DNA of 64,000 bases from Apostichopus californicus (lineage: Eukaryota; Echinodermata; Holothuroidea; Aspidochirotida; Stichopodidae): assembly GCA_020650975.1 (NCBI GenBank), contig JAIPMN010003479.1:1-64000 (forward strand). The letters run 5' to 3'. Under the pieces are notes generated by a model. That model was given only the letters and a program-made list of their open reading frames with translations. It was not told where the DNA came from and did not search any database. Shown here in pieces: positions 24,001 through 39,000 of this stretch (the first letter of the stretch is position 1; each line of letters begins with the position of its first letter). Position numbers and translations under genes: made by a program.

Positions 24001-27000
24001 TCAAAATCACTGTACATCTGTATGGGTTAAAGAGTCAAGTCAAATTGTACCAAATGATTAATATAGATCTAAAAATCAGTCATTTCAAAATTAATTGCAA
24101 AATCCCACACACATGTAAATTAGTACATACTGAGAACATGTATGTACACATGTGAACGCCTTTCAGAAGAATACTGCGCATTTGTCTTCAACGCTTCTAA
24201 AGCTATTAGCTCTATATACACCTGTATACAATTAGCCTATAACTTTCATGTATGTACGTAGTACTAGTTAATTCACCATAACAGTCAAATATATCCACAT
24301 ATCCTGCACTGACCACATTAATTAATTTGTTGCCATATACTGTACCGTATAGGACTTTCAACGATTAGCTTATATAGTACTGTAGCATCCAATTACCAGG
24401 ATGGGCGCCTTAAGGAATTAGACCTTTAATCAAGTTTAAATCTTATCCGCATCTCACGCCACAACTCACATCAAAGGTTTCTTCTTTTTTTATATGTATT
24501 TTGAAATTAGTTTGATCTCTAATTAGTCAAATTCACAGACAAATGGCTGATTTACAGTTTAATTACAAACTATTGAGTTCACACAAACACTATATCATGC
24601 ATGTTGGTATACAGTACATACATCAAATATCATAGAGTACTACGGTCTGTTAACATGCAATAATATGCACGAGACTTAAACACTCGTTCAGAACCACGAT
24701 AGACACTATCCGTGCATGAATGAGTGAGATAGACCAAAGGCACTGTACAATAGGCCTTAGAAGTACTGTATCTTCATAACTTAAACGAAGAAAAAAAAAG
24801 CAATTACCGTTCTCAAAACAGCAGCTCGTTAAACCTTCCCAGAAACAGGAGTCTCGCAACAGAGTCTTTTTATGCCATGTAGATATTTTCATCCCCCCAC
24901 GGATGTGCTCACTTATATGATTACGGTAGAGACAAGATTAATACTGAAGCTACTGTTACAACTTGTGTATTTGTACAGTAACATTAACACTGTGTTGTAG
25001 TACATATGTGTACAGTAGTAAGCCAATATTACACATTTTTCAAGGTCTATTCATAGAAATAGTGGTCTAATTTTGACATCGCTCTGGCTGGCCGACGACT
25101 ACGACGACGATCCTCGCAAACACAATGACACATCTCTGAACAGAAGCTTTATCGCCATGGAAACACCTAGGGAGTATATATATGCAATTCTCTTTCGTTT
25201 GATACAGGTAGAGTAGATCTATATAAATTGTATGGTAAATTTTTGGCATCGTTTCAATCCGTCTATACTGTACAGTTGCAGCCACGCAGGGTTTGTAAAA
25301 TTGTATGATATTATAATTGTTTAACAGCTTGATTCTGACTCATACCCTGGTCAAGGTGTGTACAAGGAATATCCTGCTACCAAAGCAGGATGTTATTAAC
25401 TTACTATATTAATACATTGGCACAGGGATAATTTAAAGTCCATTTTCCGGGGGATTGGGAACCGATAAAGAAACAGTGAAAAGTAGATTAAAAATTAAAA
25501 AAACTTACTGGTTCAGGGATCTATTCATGAGCTACCATTTATAAGTACCTGTCACCTTCAGAAAGGCAAATTCGGAAGGCAGTGAGAGTGTAGGTGACCC
25601 CGTAGGAGAGGTCATCGGGGGCGCAGTGCTAAAATTTATACCAGTGGCGTCTAGGTAGACTAGGAAATGTGCGTTAGTGTTGTAGGAGACAGGTAAGAGA
25701 GGAGTGAAGTGAATTCCATCTATAATACACTTTTACTATCAATCTCACTACATAGAAGAACTGTGCCCCCACTTTTGGGGCACCACCCACTCCTCCTTCC
25801 TTCCTATTGTACCATTCAGAAGATTCTAACTAGATGTGAATTTTGACTGCGTACTCTTCTTCAAGATTAGTTCTCAGGAAATTAACTAGAACTAGAAGAA
25901 GCACTGTATACTTTTCAATTTCCGTTTGTTTTTGTTTTATTTGTTTTGTATTGTTTTTTTAGCTCCGTGGTGACAAGGGGATTACTAAGATTACAATATC
26001 CGTAGATAATTTATATTTGGGTGAAATGGTCACAGGTCTCAATGAACTTGTGGAGAAAATCTTAATGAAAGACATGTCTTGAACGGATTACTCAGAACGG
26101 ATTACTTGAATGCATTACTCAGCAAAAATCCATTAATTAAAAATAATGTCTTCTAAATTTATTTAAGCCTATTTAATTAATATGAGTATGACTGAATATA
26201 TATTAAACTCTGTATAGCCTGGTGATTGCATTGTGTGTCATTCTTTAAATCTTGATGTTTGCATTAATTTACACTTCAGTTGCCAGGGTAAATGTATGTA
26301 CAGCATATCAGTTCAAACCCGATGCTGAAACTTCCAACTTAATATTTAAATAAATTTGCATTTTAAATTGATCGATGTTTATGCACAAATAGTATCACTA
26401 CTATACATACTTTACAGAGATAAAAATAAATAGTTGACATCAGTTCTTTCTATAAACTTAGCAATAGAGGAGAATTTGTAGTACATTTGGATGTTTATAC
26501 TGTATGGTAACAATATTAAGGCTGATACATGTACTGTATGTACATGTACAGTATGCAATGACAACAGGGAGGGTATGTAAGGAGGGTATATGAGAGGAGG
26601 CAGGGTGAAAGAGAGGACGGAGGGTGTACAGGATGAGGCGGGAGGATGACTGGAGGAGGGGGATAGGTGACTGGAAGAGGGAGAAGGGTGACTGGAAGAG
26701 GGGGAAGGGGGCCAGGGAAGGGGGAGACTGGGGAGGGTGACTAGAGGGGGATAGGTGACTGGAGGAGGGAGAGGATGACTGGAGGAGGGGCAGGATGACT
26801 GGAGGAGGGGGAAGGGTAACTGGGGAGGGGGAAGGATGTATGAGAGGGCGATAATGTACAAAGGAAGTTTTACCAGGGGATAGGGGAAGGGACGAGAGCA
26901 TGTGGGGGGGAGAGAGGCAGGAGGGTATTTGAGAGCTAGGTGGGAGGGTTACCAGTTCAGGTCATGAGATGGTGGATGTTTACAACTTGTGTCACATTTA

Positions 27001-30000
27001 TGGACAAACATGCTTACATTCCAACAAGCATTTTAACAGTACACCACACTAAGTTAGCCACACTGATATATTTAATCTCAATGGAAATATAGGACTTCTA
27101 ACAAGTTTTAAGGAGCTAAAACTTGGGGCCAATTAGACTGGTCAATATCCTACAGTATACAGATCTACAGTATATAATCAACTGCATATCTTGACTGGTT
27201 TCAAACTATTTCTGAACATGCTATAATTATAGATACCTCGACAGATACAGTATCAATTTGAACACTTACACAATTTGAACATTGTATCAACCTGTACAGT
27301 ATCAAATACGGTATCAATTTTATCCTATAACCTTCAGACTGCACACTCTGACCAGTTTATACCAACTGCAGGTCACTAAATGTTAAAATGATTCATATCA
27401 AACATGTTTGGGTTGACAAGTTCCCAATTATAATTAACGCTATAAATATCACACAATTAATACTAGTTACACTGCTTCTATGCACATACATACTGTACCA
27501 CACCAAAACCATTGTGCACCACTATACATGTACAGTATATGCAATGCATGTCACCTTAATAGCTGCAGCACTGCACTAACGCAGTGCACAGTAGGAAATA
27601 CAGTAGCTTGCAGAGCTACTGTAGGTGAAGAGTTGAATCTTCCAATCTATGCCAGGCCAGCTACCGTATATAGCAACATTTATTACAATTTCACTTGTAA
27701 TTAGTTAACAAGCTGGAGCACAAGCAGCCCTATTCATCATAAAACAAATTACCTGCAGTATTGTTTTATGACTCATAGATGACATGCCCCCCGCAGGTCT
27801 ATGACAGTACATGTTTACCTAGACTGGCTATGGCATTAATGATCTTCTAGTCAGTTTGGCCATTAACAGAGTTTCCCATATATGTACACAGTTAGATATC
27901 TTCTTTGGAAACTAATGTTAACTGATGATACATTACTGGCAACCTCATGAAATAAAAGGAGGCTGATGGTGGTGACCTTTGTAATACTCGACTTGAATGT
28001 CAAAGTTGGCACATATATGCCGTGGTCATACAAGACAACTCAGAGAATAATTATCCGGTGCTGCCTAGCAAAATGCTATCCATGCAAAATGGTCAGGTCC
28101 CTGTACAAGCCCAAAGATGTACAGTATAGCAGTTTTTAAACAGGAGCCAGTATTTTACAACCTGAAGTTCAAAGCCATTAAATTGAGTAGTAATTTATTT
28201 CCTGCAATTACACAAGCATAAATGAAAAAGATATAAGATTTCAACAAGCATAAATAAAGAAGATCTAAGATTTCAAAATGAATTAATCAATGAAAATCAG
28301 GTAAATAAACATGGCATATTTGAGCAGGAATCTCCTTTGGATAGCTGATTTCATTCAGCTGGGATCGACATACAAGGTTTGAAATAGATTCAGTTTGAAT
28401 GAAGTTATTTGTGATGTCACTTAAACACAACACCGACCCTATTGTGTTCTATAGTTTCTATAGATGATGAAATTAAGACTCTTCCACATTTGAAATCAAT
28501 AACTAATTTTGATGAATGATGATCATGGATTTAACACCAACATGAAATACTGTAAAATCCTAAACACAGCTGTGAAGTTATTCTCTATAGGTTAGGAACT
28601 AATCAACTTTCAAGGGAGACTTAAGCATGTCATGATGGTGTGGTCCATATTTGTCATCACAAATTATTCCATAAAGACCAATCCTGTTAAAATGAATAGA
28701 TTTCGGTATTTTATATCTCACCAATGGTGAACAACCACACAAGCCAGAAAACTAGGAATCAGGTCAATGTACTGTGCTTCAATTCACAAGCTCTCCAGCT
28801 ACTGTATAAACAACAGTAATTTTTTTTTTAAATTCTCAGCCTTCTAAGTTTGTGTTTACACAATTTAGTGGCGATTCACATTAAGTACGCAGGTAGCAAA
28901 ATATAGGCCTCGGCAGGCTACCGTATCACAAAATAAATTTTCTATATTTTGTACATATATGCATACTGGCCTACACAAATCAATAGTAAGTTTTTTAATG
29001 GTTTACTACAATACTCAATACACCCAGTACAATATATCATAGCATACAACATGTATAGTATGATAAAGCAGGAAATAATTTAGTGTTTAAATTTTTATGC
29101 AGCAGTTCTGAAGGCTATGAATTTTGTCTCATTACAAAATACTATCATTCCTGTGTCTAAAAGCTACCATATATACATCTCTCCACTTGTATAGCAATCT
29201 GACCATTGTGCATAGCATTTTGCGATGCGATAAGTTTGGATGGTAGAATGAGAAGGAAGGGCAACGACCGGAGGAGCCGGTCGCTGAGGGTGCACAGTGT
29301 TAAAAGATTACCAGGACATACTAGATACTGTAGAATGAGGTGCATAGGTTGTGAGGAGACAGGTAAGCGAGGAACGAAGTAAATAGTAAATTCCATTAAG
29401 CATACACTGCACTATATACAGTATCTGCAACTTGAAAATAAAATACCTGCTATACTGAAGGCCTGGAGTTGGCCGTATATTAACTTGACTTCATGAAACA
29501 AATGTATATGTATGTATGAGATTCCCAGGATATATAAATTGTCTTACCTTGAGAAAGTTTGGAGGACACTTGAGGTGAAGCCGGCCTGCCAGAGGTGCCC
29601 TTCCTAGAGGACCCACTTAGGATGTTTTCAGCGCTTCGACTGAGACGTCTCCCCGATGGATCACCTGTACATAGAAGTAAAAAAATAAAATTATATAAAC
29701 TGTAAAAACTGGTGGCCTTCATATATACTTGTGAATTCTCTTCGGGGCCGAAATTTTGTTGTTCTTGCTTGACATGACCATTGATAAGGCCATTAATCTT
29801 CTAACCATGGATCTCGCCAGAACGGTGTGCCAGTGTGCGTCCTATTGATCTACAGTAAGTAGTACTGTACTTGGCAATTCAGCTGAATGGTTAATCGGGA
29901 GACTTTTTCGCTTTGGTGGACCCAAGAGTTAGGAGGCAGTGCCAGACGAACCCATGTTCCCATAAAGGTGAAGTCCAAGGAAATATGAAGGGAACCAGGT

Positions 30001-33000
30001 AGGTGATGAGGGGTCCAAGGTCAAGGGGAAACACTTCCATGCAAGGAATGTATTGACTTTATATGTTGGTGTTGTGCCAGAAGAACATATAAAAGGGAGC
30101 CCAGGGACAAGGGAGGGGAGAAAGTATATGGTACATTATGCCCCCTAGAAGGTACTTGACTATACTGTGTGACTGTTAGGAGGTAGTACTGCATATATAT
30201 ACATTGGCTCATGCATGAAACGGCTACATGTTACTAAAGTAAACTCAAAAAGGTGGAAAATAGGATGGGTGTTTAAGTTACCATTCAGGATGTATATACA
30301 GCAAATTTCATGTAAAATGTTTGCACATACATAGATGACTATTTCTGTCTTATCTAAAACTTATTCAGTCCCTAATCAGACAACCAGAAAGGCATCCAGT
30401 TTGTAGTTCACCCTAATCGACTTGTTGCTTCCTAGCGGTCAACTTTTGTTCCCAGCATAAATGACAAATTGTTCGTTAATCAACACATGTATACCAGTCT
30501 AAAGATAGTAACATGAGCCTTAGATGCAGTTACAATTTCACCTGAGTTCAGCTATACAGGGGAAGTAATTAACTGTAGTACTGTACTAGAAAGCTCTTCA
30601 ATTCTGAAGTATAAGCTGGTGGTATATTTGATGAAACAGCTAGTTGTGTGGATATGGGTAAACATGGAACTACTGAAACAACAATATACCATACTGCATG
30701 TATACAAGCACCATACATACATGTACGAAATGTAACCACGCTTGTTGGGCTACTTAAATCCTTTATGCGGTCACTGTGATTCTCCAAATTAATAGTATAT
30801 CATTGTAAAGTGAAGATAATTCCAAAATTCAACTGATAGTTGGGATATTTATGAACAACAAACTGACCTAGTCTCCTTGAAATAGAAACAACTGTGCACA
30901 CATGATCCTCCAGTGCAATTTACATGTGGTAGAGAAAAATGCAAGGACTGGTCACCAACTAATGTACAGTACTGAAAGGTTACCCAATGGTCTAGAGCAA
31001 AAAGTGCAGTTGTGGTAAGGAGACAGGTAAGTGAGTAGAGAATCCAATGAAGTGTCTCAAATTCAGGTAATCCAGCATGATTAGCTTAATTACAAAGACC
31101 ATGTGTATACATCCCCCAAACACACTTTCTGATGTATTTACCACACATATGTGTACACAGTTCATACAGTACAGTAGGTCTATGTTTGCAGCTACAGTAA
31201 AAGCACTGTATAGTATGTCAAACATAGGGTGCGTATGAATTATGTTCCAGTGGGATTACAATTACGACTGGATGGGAGTCATAAAAAGTAGAAATATGCT
31301 TCGAATGACTACATGGGCTCTTATAGAGGTAACAGCAATGGCAGATAGCCGGAAACAGAGCCTTTCATCTCGGCGTGTGAGAGGCGGGTGTGTTTACATT
31401 ACAGTATTCCTTCAGAAGATTTAAAGAATCTGTCACGACATGACGTCACTCGTCAGAGGCGGCAAAGAAGGGCATTTTTTGTTACAGCATGGGTAGTTCA
31501 TGTTAAAATCTTGCACATCAGCCATGGAGCCTACACAACAATATCGTTGGGGAGATGTTTCTTAGGTCTAAAGATGTTTGGATTGTAGGAGAAGGGACAG
31601 GAGGGGGGGGGAGAGGGTGCAGGGCGGGGTACCATCAGCCTAGCTCAACTGTTACGATGACAATAACCTTTCGATTCCAATTCTAACATGCAAAGAAGTC
31701 TACTGTATGCTTAAGCCATCAACTGTGAGAGTGTTTGAATCTAAGCAGCTAAGTGTTGATGTGTTTTGCAGATGACATTCTCCAGACTTGAAACATTTCT
31801 CTTCCGAGGACATTAATTATGCAACAACCAGAAAAGATCTCCATTAGCTAGCTCTAATGTATTTATTGGTGAAAAGAACATTTTGAACTTGAAGTTACAT
31901 GAAAGCAAGCGACTATATCGGATCTGAAGCACGAAATGATAAGCTACATTATGTATAATATGATAAAGTGAGAAATAAATCTACCAAACATTGATCATGA
32001 CCTCTGTTAAAATATGATCAAGGTTTTCCCCATGCATGAACGACCTGGTTTCAAAAACACACTTTATCTGTCAGCAAAGTTTGACAGCGTGTAATTCAAG
32101 TCCAATATTATCGTATTAAAAGTCGGGTGTGTCTAAAGTACCCTTCACATAGGTGAAAAATGCTGGCATAGATATCTCAAAGCGTTTATCACAGTCTTAC
32201 ATTTTTAACACGCATGTATGTCGAAAGGACATCTAGCCACTGAATGAGGATCTGCTGTGTGCTCATACAGTAGTTTCTGATATCCAACAGCAAGTGATAT
32301 ATCTCGTGCGGGTCACTTTTTTTACCTTCAGTATTAACTTATAGGATGGTACACATACTGTACTGTTGTTTGATACTGTTGAACTGCAGTGCCATGTTTT
32401 CAGAAATGACACACCCACGAAAGGAATCTATGATGTCTTGGATCGACACCAGCTTTTAAATCTACTTAGCTCCTAAACTTATTGATTTGGCTATTTACGA
32501 ACGATGATGCTTACAAGTCTCCTTCTTGCAGTATACATGCAAATGTACTAGCTAGGCTACAGAACTTGGTAACATTAGCACTGTATGCAACCTCACTGAT
32601 GCAAATGTACTACGTAGCTAGCCTACGGAAGTTGGTAACATATCTTTGGCAAGTCTGTATGCACCCTCACCCATGCAAATGTAACTGGATAGTCCAACAT
32701 ATTCTGATAGTTCACACATATGAAGTTGTGAGGAGACAGGTAATCGAGGAACGAAGTAATTGTACGGTTTACCGTTTTATAATCATTAGGCCTGCTCAAA
32801 ATGTTAGAAGGTACATGTACAGCTTTAGAAACTGTACATTAATCATATTATTTACTTCTGAGCTACTTTCTACATGTGTCAGTTTACGGTTTTGGAACAT
32901 GCCAACTTTTTCATCGATCCTAAGAATTATTCAACAACCCTTAGAATCACAAATACGGACAAATCAGGGCTAATGGCATGCATCCAATTTAATGAGGAAA

Positions 33001-36000
33001 TAATATTTATGCATATTCATGAGTCTTATATACTGTCTTCCTATATCATGCAGCTCAAACAGTTCCCAATATTAATACTGCTCCATACTGTTGCTTTCAA
33101 GCACAGCTTGAAAGTAACCCTTTGTATCAATAATGGTCCCAACTGGGTGCAACTCTCTCACCCTATTATCACCTGTCCGCTTACTTGTATTCACAAGCAT
33201 TTATATCAGAAAGGAAACGCAGTTGCCATGGACAAAACTCCTCTCCAGGTATCCAAGGTTCACAATCCAAGAATTTTTGCGAGCTGGGATGTGAATGTAA
33301 GCCGGTCGAGCAAGGCTCTACCATAAAACTCCAGTCACAACTTACCTGCATGTACAGTACTGTACATGTACAACCCAGTAGAGTGCCACACAGTATACCG
33401 CACAGAATATACACAAGAGACTGATCGACTGAGTTATCACCAGTTGTTCTTTTGCACTCAGATTTAAGTATGTCTCAATTATGAATTATTTCACATTAAT
33501 GAAGGTACGTAGCTTATTATATCAACTTGAGTATAAATCCAGGATTCCTTGATTTTGTTCACCTTCGTAAGAAATTAGAATGAACACATAATGCACACAC
33601 CCACACAATGTACGCCTTTTCAGTTTCGTCAATACTGTATGTATATCCGAGTTTGCAAAGTACGGCACCCTTGATGTTTTCCTGGAGTGTTCCTTACATC
33701 GAGTGTGACTTACTCTTACAGATACAAATGTGGTAAGTAGATCCTCATGTACTGGTCTGACATAAAGTATGATCCCCACACATCCAAAAACTTGCAACGT
33801 TCACAAACAGTATATTTAATGGATATGGTTTCAATATATACAGTACTTGTTGTAAAGTTAACTGCTGTTTGTTCACTATAATACACATCATAACAAGTAG
33901 AACTGTGTAAACAAAAACACAGATATGAGCAGCTCATAAGTATCCCAAGAATAATATATCTATATGATCCGAGGTCAACAGCTACAGAATAGGGTCAATT
34001 AATCTGCCCCGATCGATCAACTGACATGGTCCAAATACTGTACATAGTACACATGCAGAAAATACAGTTAGACATAAATGTTATATACATACAAAATGCT
34101 ATGTGTAAAACTGTAGGATAAGAAACACCTTCTAACATTCATTTACACGCATGTGGTACAAAGAAATTATTAAATATTACCTCAATTAATTTCCCGCCGG
34201 ATTTTTGGGTGTTGCAATATGCCACAAGAAAAGCAAATATTTGCGTTCAAAGTTTGATCAAGCATACCGTGCACATGCGGGATTTACTACATATCACATG
34301 TATGATTATATTCCAAATAAAACTCAAAATTTATTGAGATACCATTATATGTATGACTGGTCTGAATATTCATGAAGAAAGATACCTATTCACTATAGAC
34401 AGACTAGAGCGAGAGTGCTGAGATTGCGAGGGGACAGGTAAGAGAGGAAACAGAAGTTAATGTACAGAAGAATTTGTGTCCCACATATTGAATGCATCGG
34501 TTTATGCTATCTAGCTTTCAATGGTAAGCCTTGGACAGTAAATTTTTCAACCTATGCATGCCCTGACTTAAGATGAAGATGAATTTCTCTGTTGAATCTG
34601 TTTTTCATATATACCCCATTATTTTTTAGTGATTCCATATTAAATGAAACCTAACATATTTATGGTAAATCCTTCTTATTTCATAAGGTGCTCGATCACA
34701 GATTAAAACTGTCATATGAGTTAATACAAACAGCCCCAGGCTTGCTCGTTCTTCTGTGTACAGTTAATTTTGAGCTGAATGTACTAGGCTGGTGTTCTAT
34801 CGGAATACAACATGAAGGGAATTTCAGGCTAGGCAAGGCACATTGAAATATAATCTGTTACAGTAGTACTTAAATATTGTAATGGCAACTGCATTCGGAA
34901 ATTACAAAAACAAAACTTATATACTGTATGGTTTAATTGTAAATTTATGATCAATATTATAACATAAAGGTGAGCAAATAACTCATTTTATCGTCAACTT
35001 TAAAACAGTTTTTACCGAAAACGGTTTCTTTGTATTCCTTTGAGTCCTTTTGAACTGAAGTTATGCTTTTTGTTATTATCTCAGATTAATTGTTCTTCTG
35101 TTCACTGATAATCATAAATGATAAATAAACAAAACTATCACCATTACTGTGCCACCGATAGAGAATGTTACTAAAATGTCTCACATCAATGACTAACAAA
35201 TTATTCAAATTCAAAATTGAGCAAATAAATCATTTTATCGTCATATAACAGTCTTTACCGAAAACCGTTTCTATGTATTCCTTTGAGTCCTTTTGGACTC
35301 AAGTTATACTTTTTGTTATTATCTCTTAATTGTTCTTCTGTTCACTGATAATCATAAATGATATCATAAATAAACAAAACTATCACCATTACTGTACTAC
35401 TGATCAAGAATGTTACTAAAATGTCTCACATCAATGACTAATAAATTATGCAAATTCAAAATTAAGCAAATAAATCATTTTTTTGTCAACTTAACAGTCT
35501 TATCGAAAACAGTATTTTTTGTATTCCTTTGAGTCCTTTAGGACTCATGTTATACTTTTTTTTTATTATCTCTTAATTGTTCTTCTGTTCACTGATAATC
35601 ATAAATGATATCATAAAGAAACAAAAATATCACCATTACTGTACCACCAATCAAAAATGTTACTAAAATGTCTCACACCAATGATCTAATAAATTATGCA
35701 AATTCATTAAAGTTGTCTAAAGAAGGAACAGAAACTGGCAGTAATTGCACAAACAAAAAAATCTTTTTGCAACTTGGTTTAAGTAAGGAAACCACAGGCA
35801 ACCCATGGCATAACATTGTCTTTGTATAAATAGCTCAGTATATGGCAATGTATGATAGTGCAGCTTAGTTCTATATGACAGTAAGCTGTACTTGAACAAA
35901 CCACTCTCACAGCATGGCTAGAAATTATCAGCAAATAATCAGCAAATAAATGCAGAGCTGTCTGTACTGCTGCTATCAGCACTGAGCTAATAGGTGGCAG

Positions 36001-39000
36001 AACACAACAGTTATCGGGTACAGTTTCTAATTAACTACCTAAATCATCTGCAGGCCCTCACAGACACCTGCGACTCTGTGTGCACTTTAGTCTAAATCTC
36101 ATACAATATACATTAATACTTGTTTGACATATTTCAAGATAAATTAAGTCAACAACTGAGGTACAGTAAAGGGATTTTTATTTTTCACTGTTTATTTGTT
36201 TTAATTTTTCTTTGTCTATAATTAAAAATAAAAAAATCATATGAATTCAGAGTTAAAGCTGTTGGTCATCTTAACACTTTATTTTATTTGCCCCAACATT
36301 CTCAAAAATAATTTATCAGAACAGTACTCGAACGAGTGAGCTTAGGTCCCTGGTTTGAATCTCATATTCTTGCCAGAAAGTTCTTTGCTCTTTTTCACTG
36401 TTTATCATATTCCAGTCAGTTTCTCCATTGTCACATTATGTCTTCTCTAGATTTACTATTCCAAAAGGAGCTGCACTCAACTCGACAGGGACATATCCTT
36501 ACACACACATGTATAGTATCCCTACACACACATACACATCCCTGCACAAACATATATCCCTACACACAAATATATATCCCTACAAACACTTATCCCTACA
36601 CACACATCCCTAAAAACACATATCCCTACACACATATCCCTAAAAAGACATATCCCTAAAAAGACATATCCCTATATACACTCATATATCCCTATACACA
36701 CATATATCCCTATTTACACATTTCCCTTCACACTTATATATCCCTACACATACCCATATATATCCCTACACATACATCCCCACACGCAAACATATATCCC
36801 TACAGTGCCTACACACATGTATACATATCCCTAAACACACATTTATCCCTTCACATACACCTCTAAATATTGTTCACTTACATTAACATACAAACTGTAG
36901 TCTACAGTAAACTCACCTGAAACAGCTGGTTTCAAATCTCTGTAATCAGCGTAAAGTCTCGTTTATTCACAACAAAAATTTAAACTTTTATATGGATACT
37001 CTCCTTAGCAGTGCACAATTCTAAAAACACAAGAACCACACTTCTGGACAACCTGTAGCTTTGCGTGTTTACGAATCTCTGCCAAAGATGTATTTAAATA
37101 CACTTTAAGCTGCAACTGACTTTTTTCAAAATATAAATCGGCTGCTCCTGTTTACATGTATTTTATTGATCAGTTCTACCCAAGGCTCGAGTGCCTATTC
37201 AATGGGGTCTTCCCCGCTCTATAGAATCACCCCATCGGTTATTAAACAATGCACCCACTCGCACAACAATGGTCCATTCAAACCACACTGAGTGCACAAA
37301 GGTAGACAACAGCAGACCCTGGCACAATTAAATCCAGTCGCCCAGAGAAAGAACAGTTCTGTTCACAAACAACTGATCAACACAGTTTCTCTGTGTGTTA
37401 ATTATTGAAAGCAGTCTGTAATCATCTAAATTAAAAAAATTGTCAAACAGATGTGATATATTTTAATTTGTGACTTTGCTACTTTTTGGAGCAAACAGCA
37501 ATGGACTTTTCTGTACCTTTATCAATATCTCAAGAAAGTTATTAATTTTTAAAATTAACCAATTAGGGTCACTCTGATACCTGATGGCCACCGGAAAGAA
37601 TCCAAAGATAACCAAAATCTGGTTTATATTTTACAGTTGCCATATCTCTGGAGCGTAATTAGATAATGTTGCCAAGAGGTATTACTTGCAGTTTATTTCA
37701 ATAGACCTAAGCAAGAGATGTTCACCGATAATGGCAGCATGGGTAACTAAAGTCTTACTTGTTCGCATTAGTAGCTCAGGATAAAGTAACACCTACGCGA
37801 ACAATTAAAAGGCTCAACCACAAAGATGGCTGGTATAGATAATATTTTGATAACAATCATAACATATATAATAGAGGTTCTAGGCACCATATTTGTCCCT
37901 GTTGATGGATTGATTGTATTCAGAATTGAACCCTGAAATACTGAACATTCCACAACCACTTTGCATGAAATTATACCATCAATGATCAAACTCAACTAGA
38001 TTCTGATAAACATAACTGCAAAACAGGCTGAAATTAAACATATTTCTAGGTAGATATCTTTGTATGATGCGTGCCCGATAACCGGTGTATTCAAATCAGG
38101 GGGTCGTGACCAATTTATTTTTAGGGTCGCCAATATGTTTTGGAAGGTCACCCAAAAAGTTGGGAGAAAAAAAAAGCACTGATAATATTTGTAGAGAGAA
38201 GTGGAAGAAATATTGTACTTAAATTATATCAAAAGTTGCAAGTTGTGACAACACATGGTCATTTTGCAAAGTTTTAATAAATCTTATAAAATTTTCTCAA
38301 ATGTGAGGGAATACCTCCACCTCCCCCCCCCCCTGTAGGCCCCTCTCCCAGGCCACGACAATCGCAATTTAAGGGTCGCCAAGATGATCAAGGTGGAAAT
38401 GTGGGGCACCAAGAAGGTACATTATGACTGTAGGCTCAAGGTTAAGGCAAAACAAAATTTGAAATTGTTATGCACTTTGTAGGAAAAGTCACGATTGAGG
38501 TACTGTACTATGAAGTAACTTCTGAAGCACTTTGTGCCTCTTCCAATATAACTGTAACTTGTGTCAAAGTTGACTAAAAGAGAACAAACTTTTGTTGTCT
38601 TTATTGTAAAAAAGAGACCATGGAAGCCATAGAGCCAGGATGTATGCAGCTAATAGAGGCTTCTTCTACAATATAGCTGAATCTACCAAGAATGGTAGCT
38701 TTTAACGTACTGTAGCCCTTCCTACATGAGCCTAGAAATCCTCAAAACTTACCCTGCTTTTGGAATTTATGAGCAACGATACTTACCTGTCTTCACTCTA
38801 GATACTTAAATGCACCATGAACTAATACAATCCTCCTTCTGATACAGGTCAGGTGGATGAGAGAGTGCATACAGTACCACTGGATCCGAGACAGGTAAGA
38901 AGTAAATTTTGTAATTAAACCAAATTCATTTCCCTTGAACAAATAGCTCAAATGTACATTTGAATACAAATTTTTCTCTTCTCTATTATTGTCTTAATAA

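Larger units (their letters stand above)
7001..29547 (-). other. 22.5-kb intron 3 of the unidentified gene
   Basis: Apart from the listed repeats (190-bp array, U2-headed element, family A copies, minisatellites, hAT elements, tRNA-like sequences) I find no coding exon that keeps phase between exons 3 and 4. Confidence 0.5.

Noticed and set aside
26412-26901. Proline/serine-rich - strand frames of about 150 codons
   Set aside because: Direct translation of the purine-rich minisatellite; no splice signals or start context.
29875-29945. Box A-like TTCAGCTGAATGGTTAATC
   Set aside because: No matching box B within the expected distance.
32482-33326. Overlapping + strand frames of 163 and 150 codons
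   Set aside because: They run through a tandem repeat and a family A fragment, have no recognisable domain, and overlap each other in different frames.
36336-36659. Frame rich in THTH and NTYPYTHIP
   Set aside because: Translation of the ACACATATCCCTA satellite.
34971-36855. CRISPR-like arrays
   Set aside because: Units are directly adjacent tandem repeats without unique spacers, in a eukaryotic intron.
38090-38440. Possible hAT end at AGGGGGTCGTGACC
   Set aside because: No matching inverted end or flanking duplication was found.
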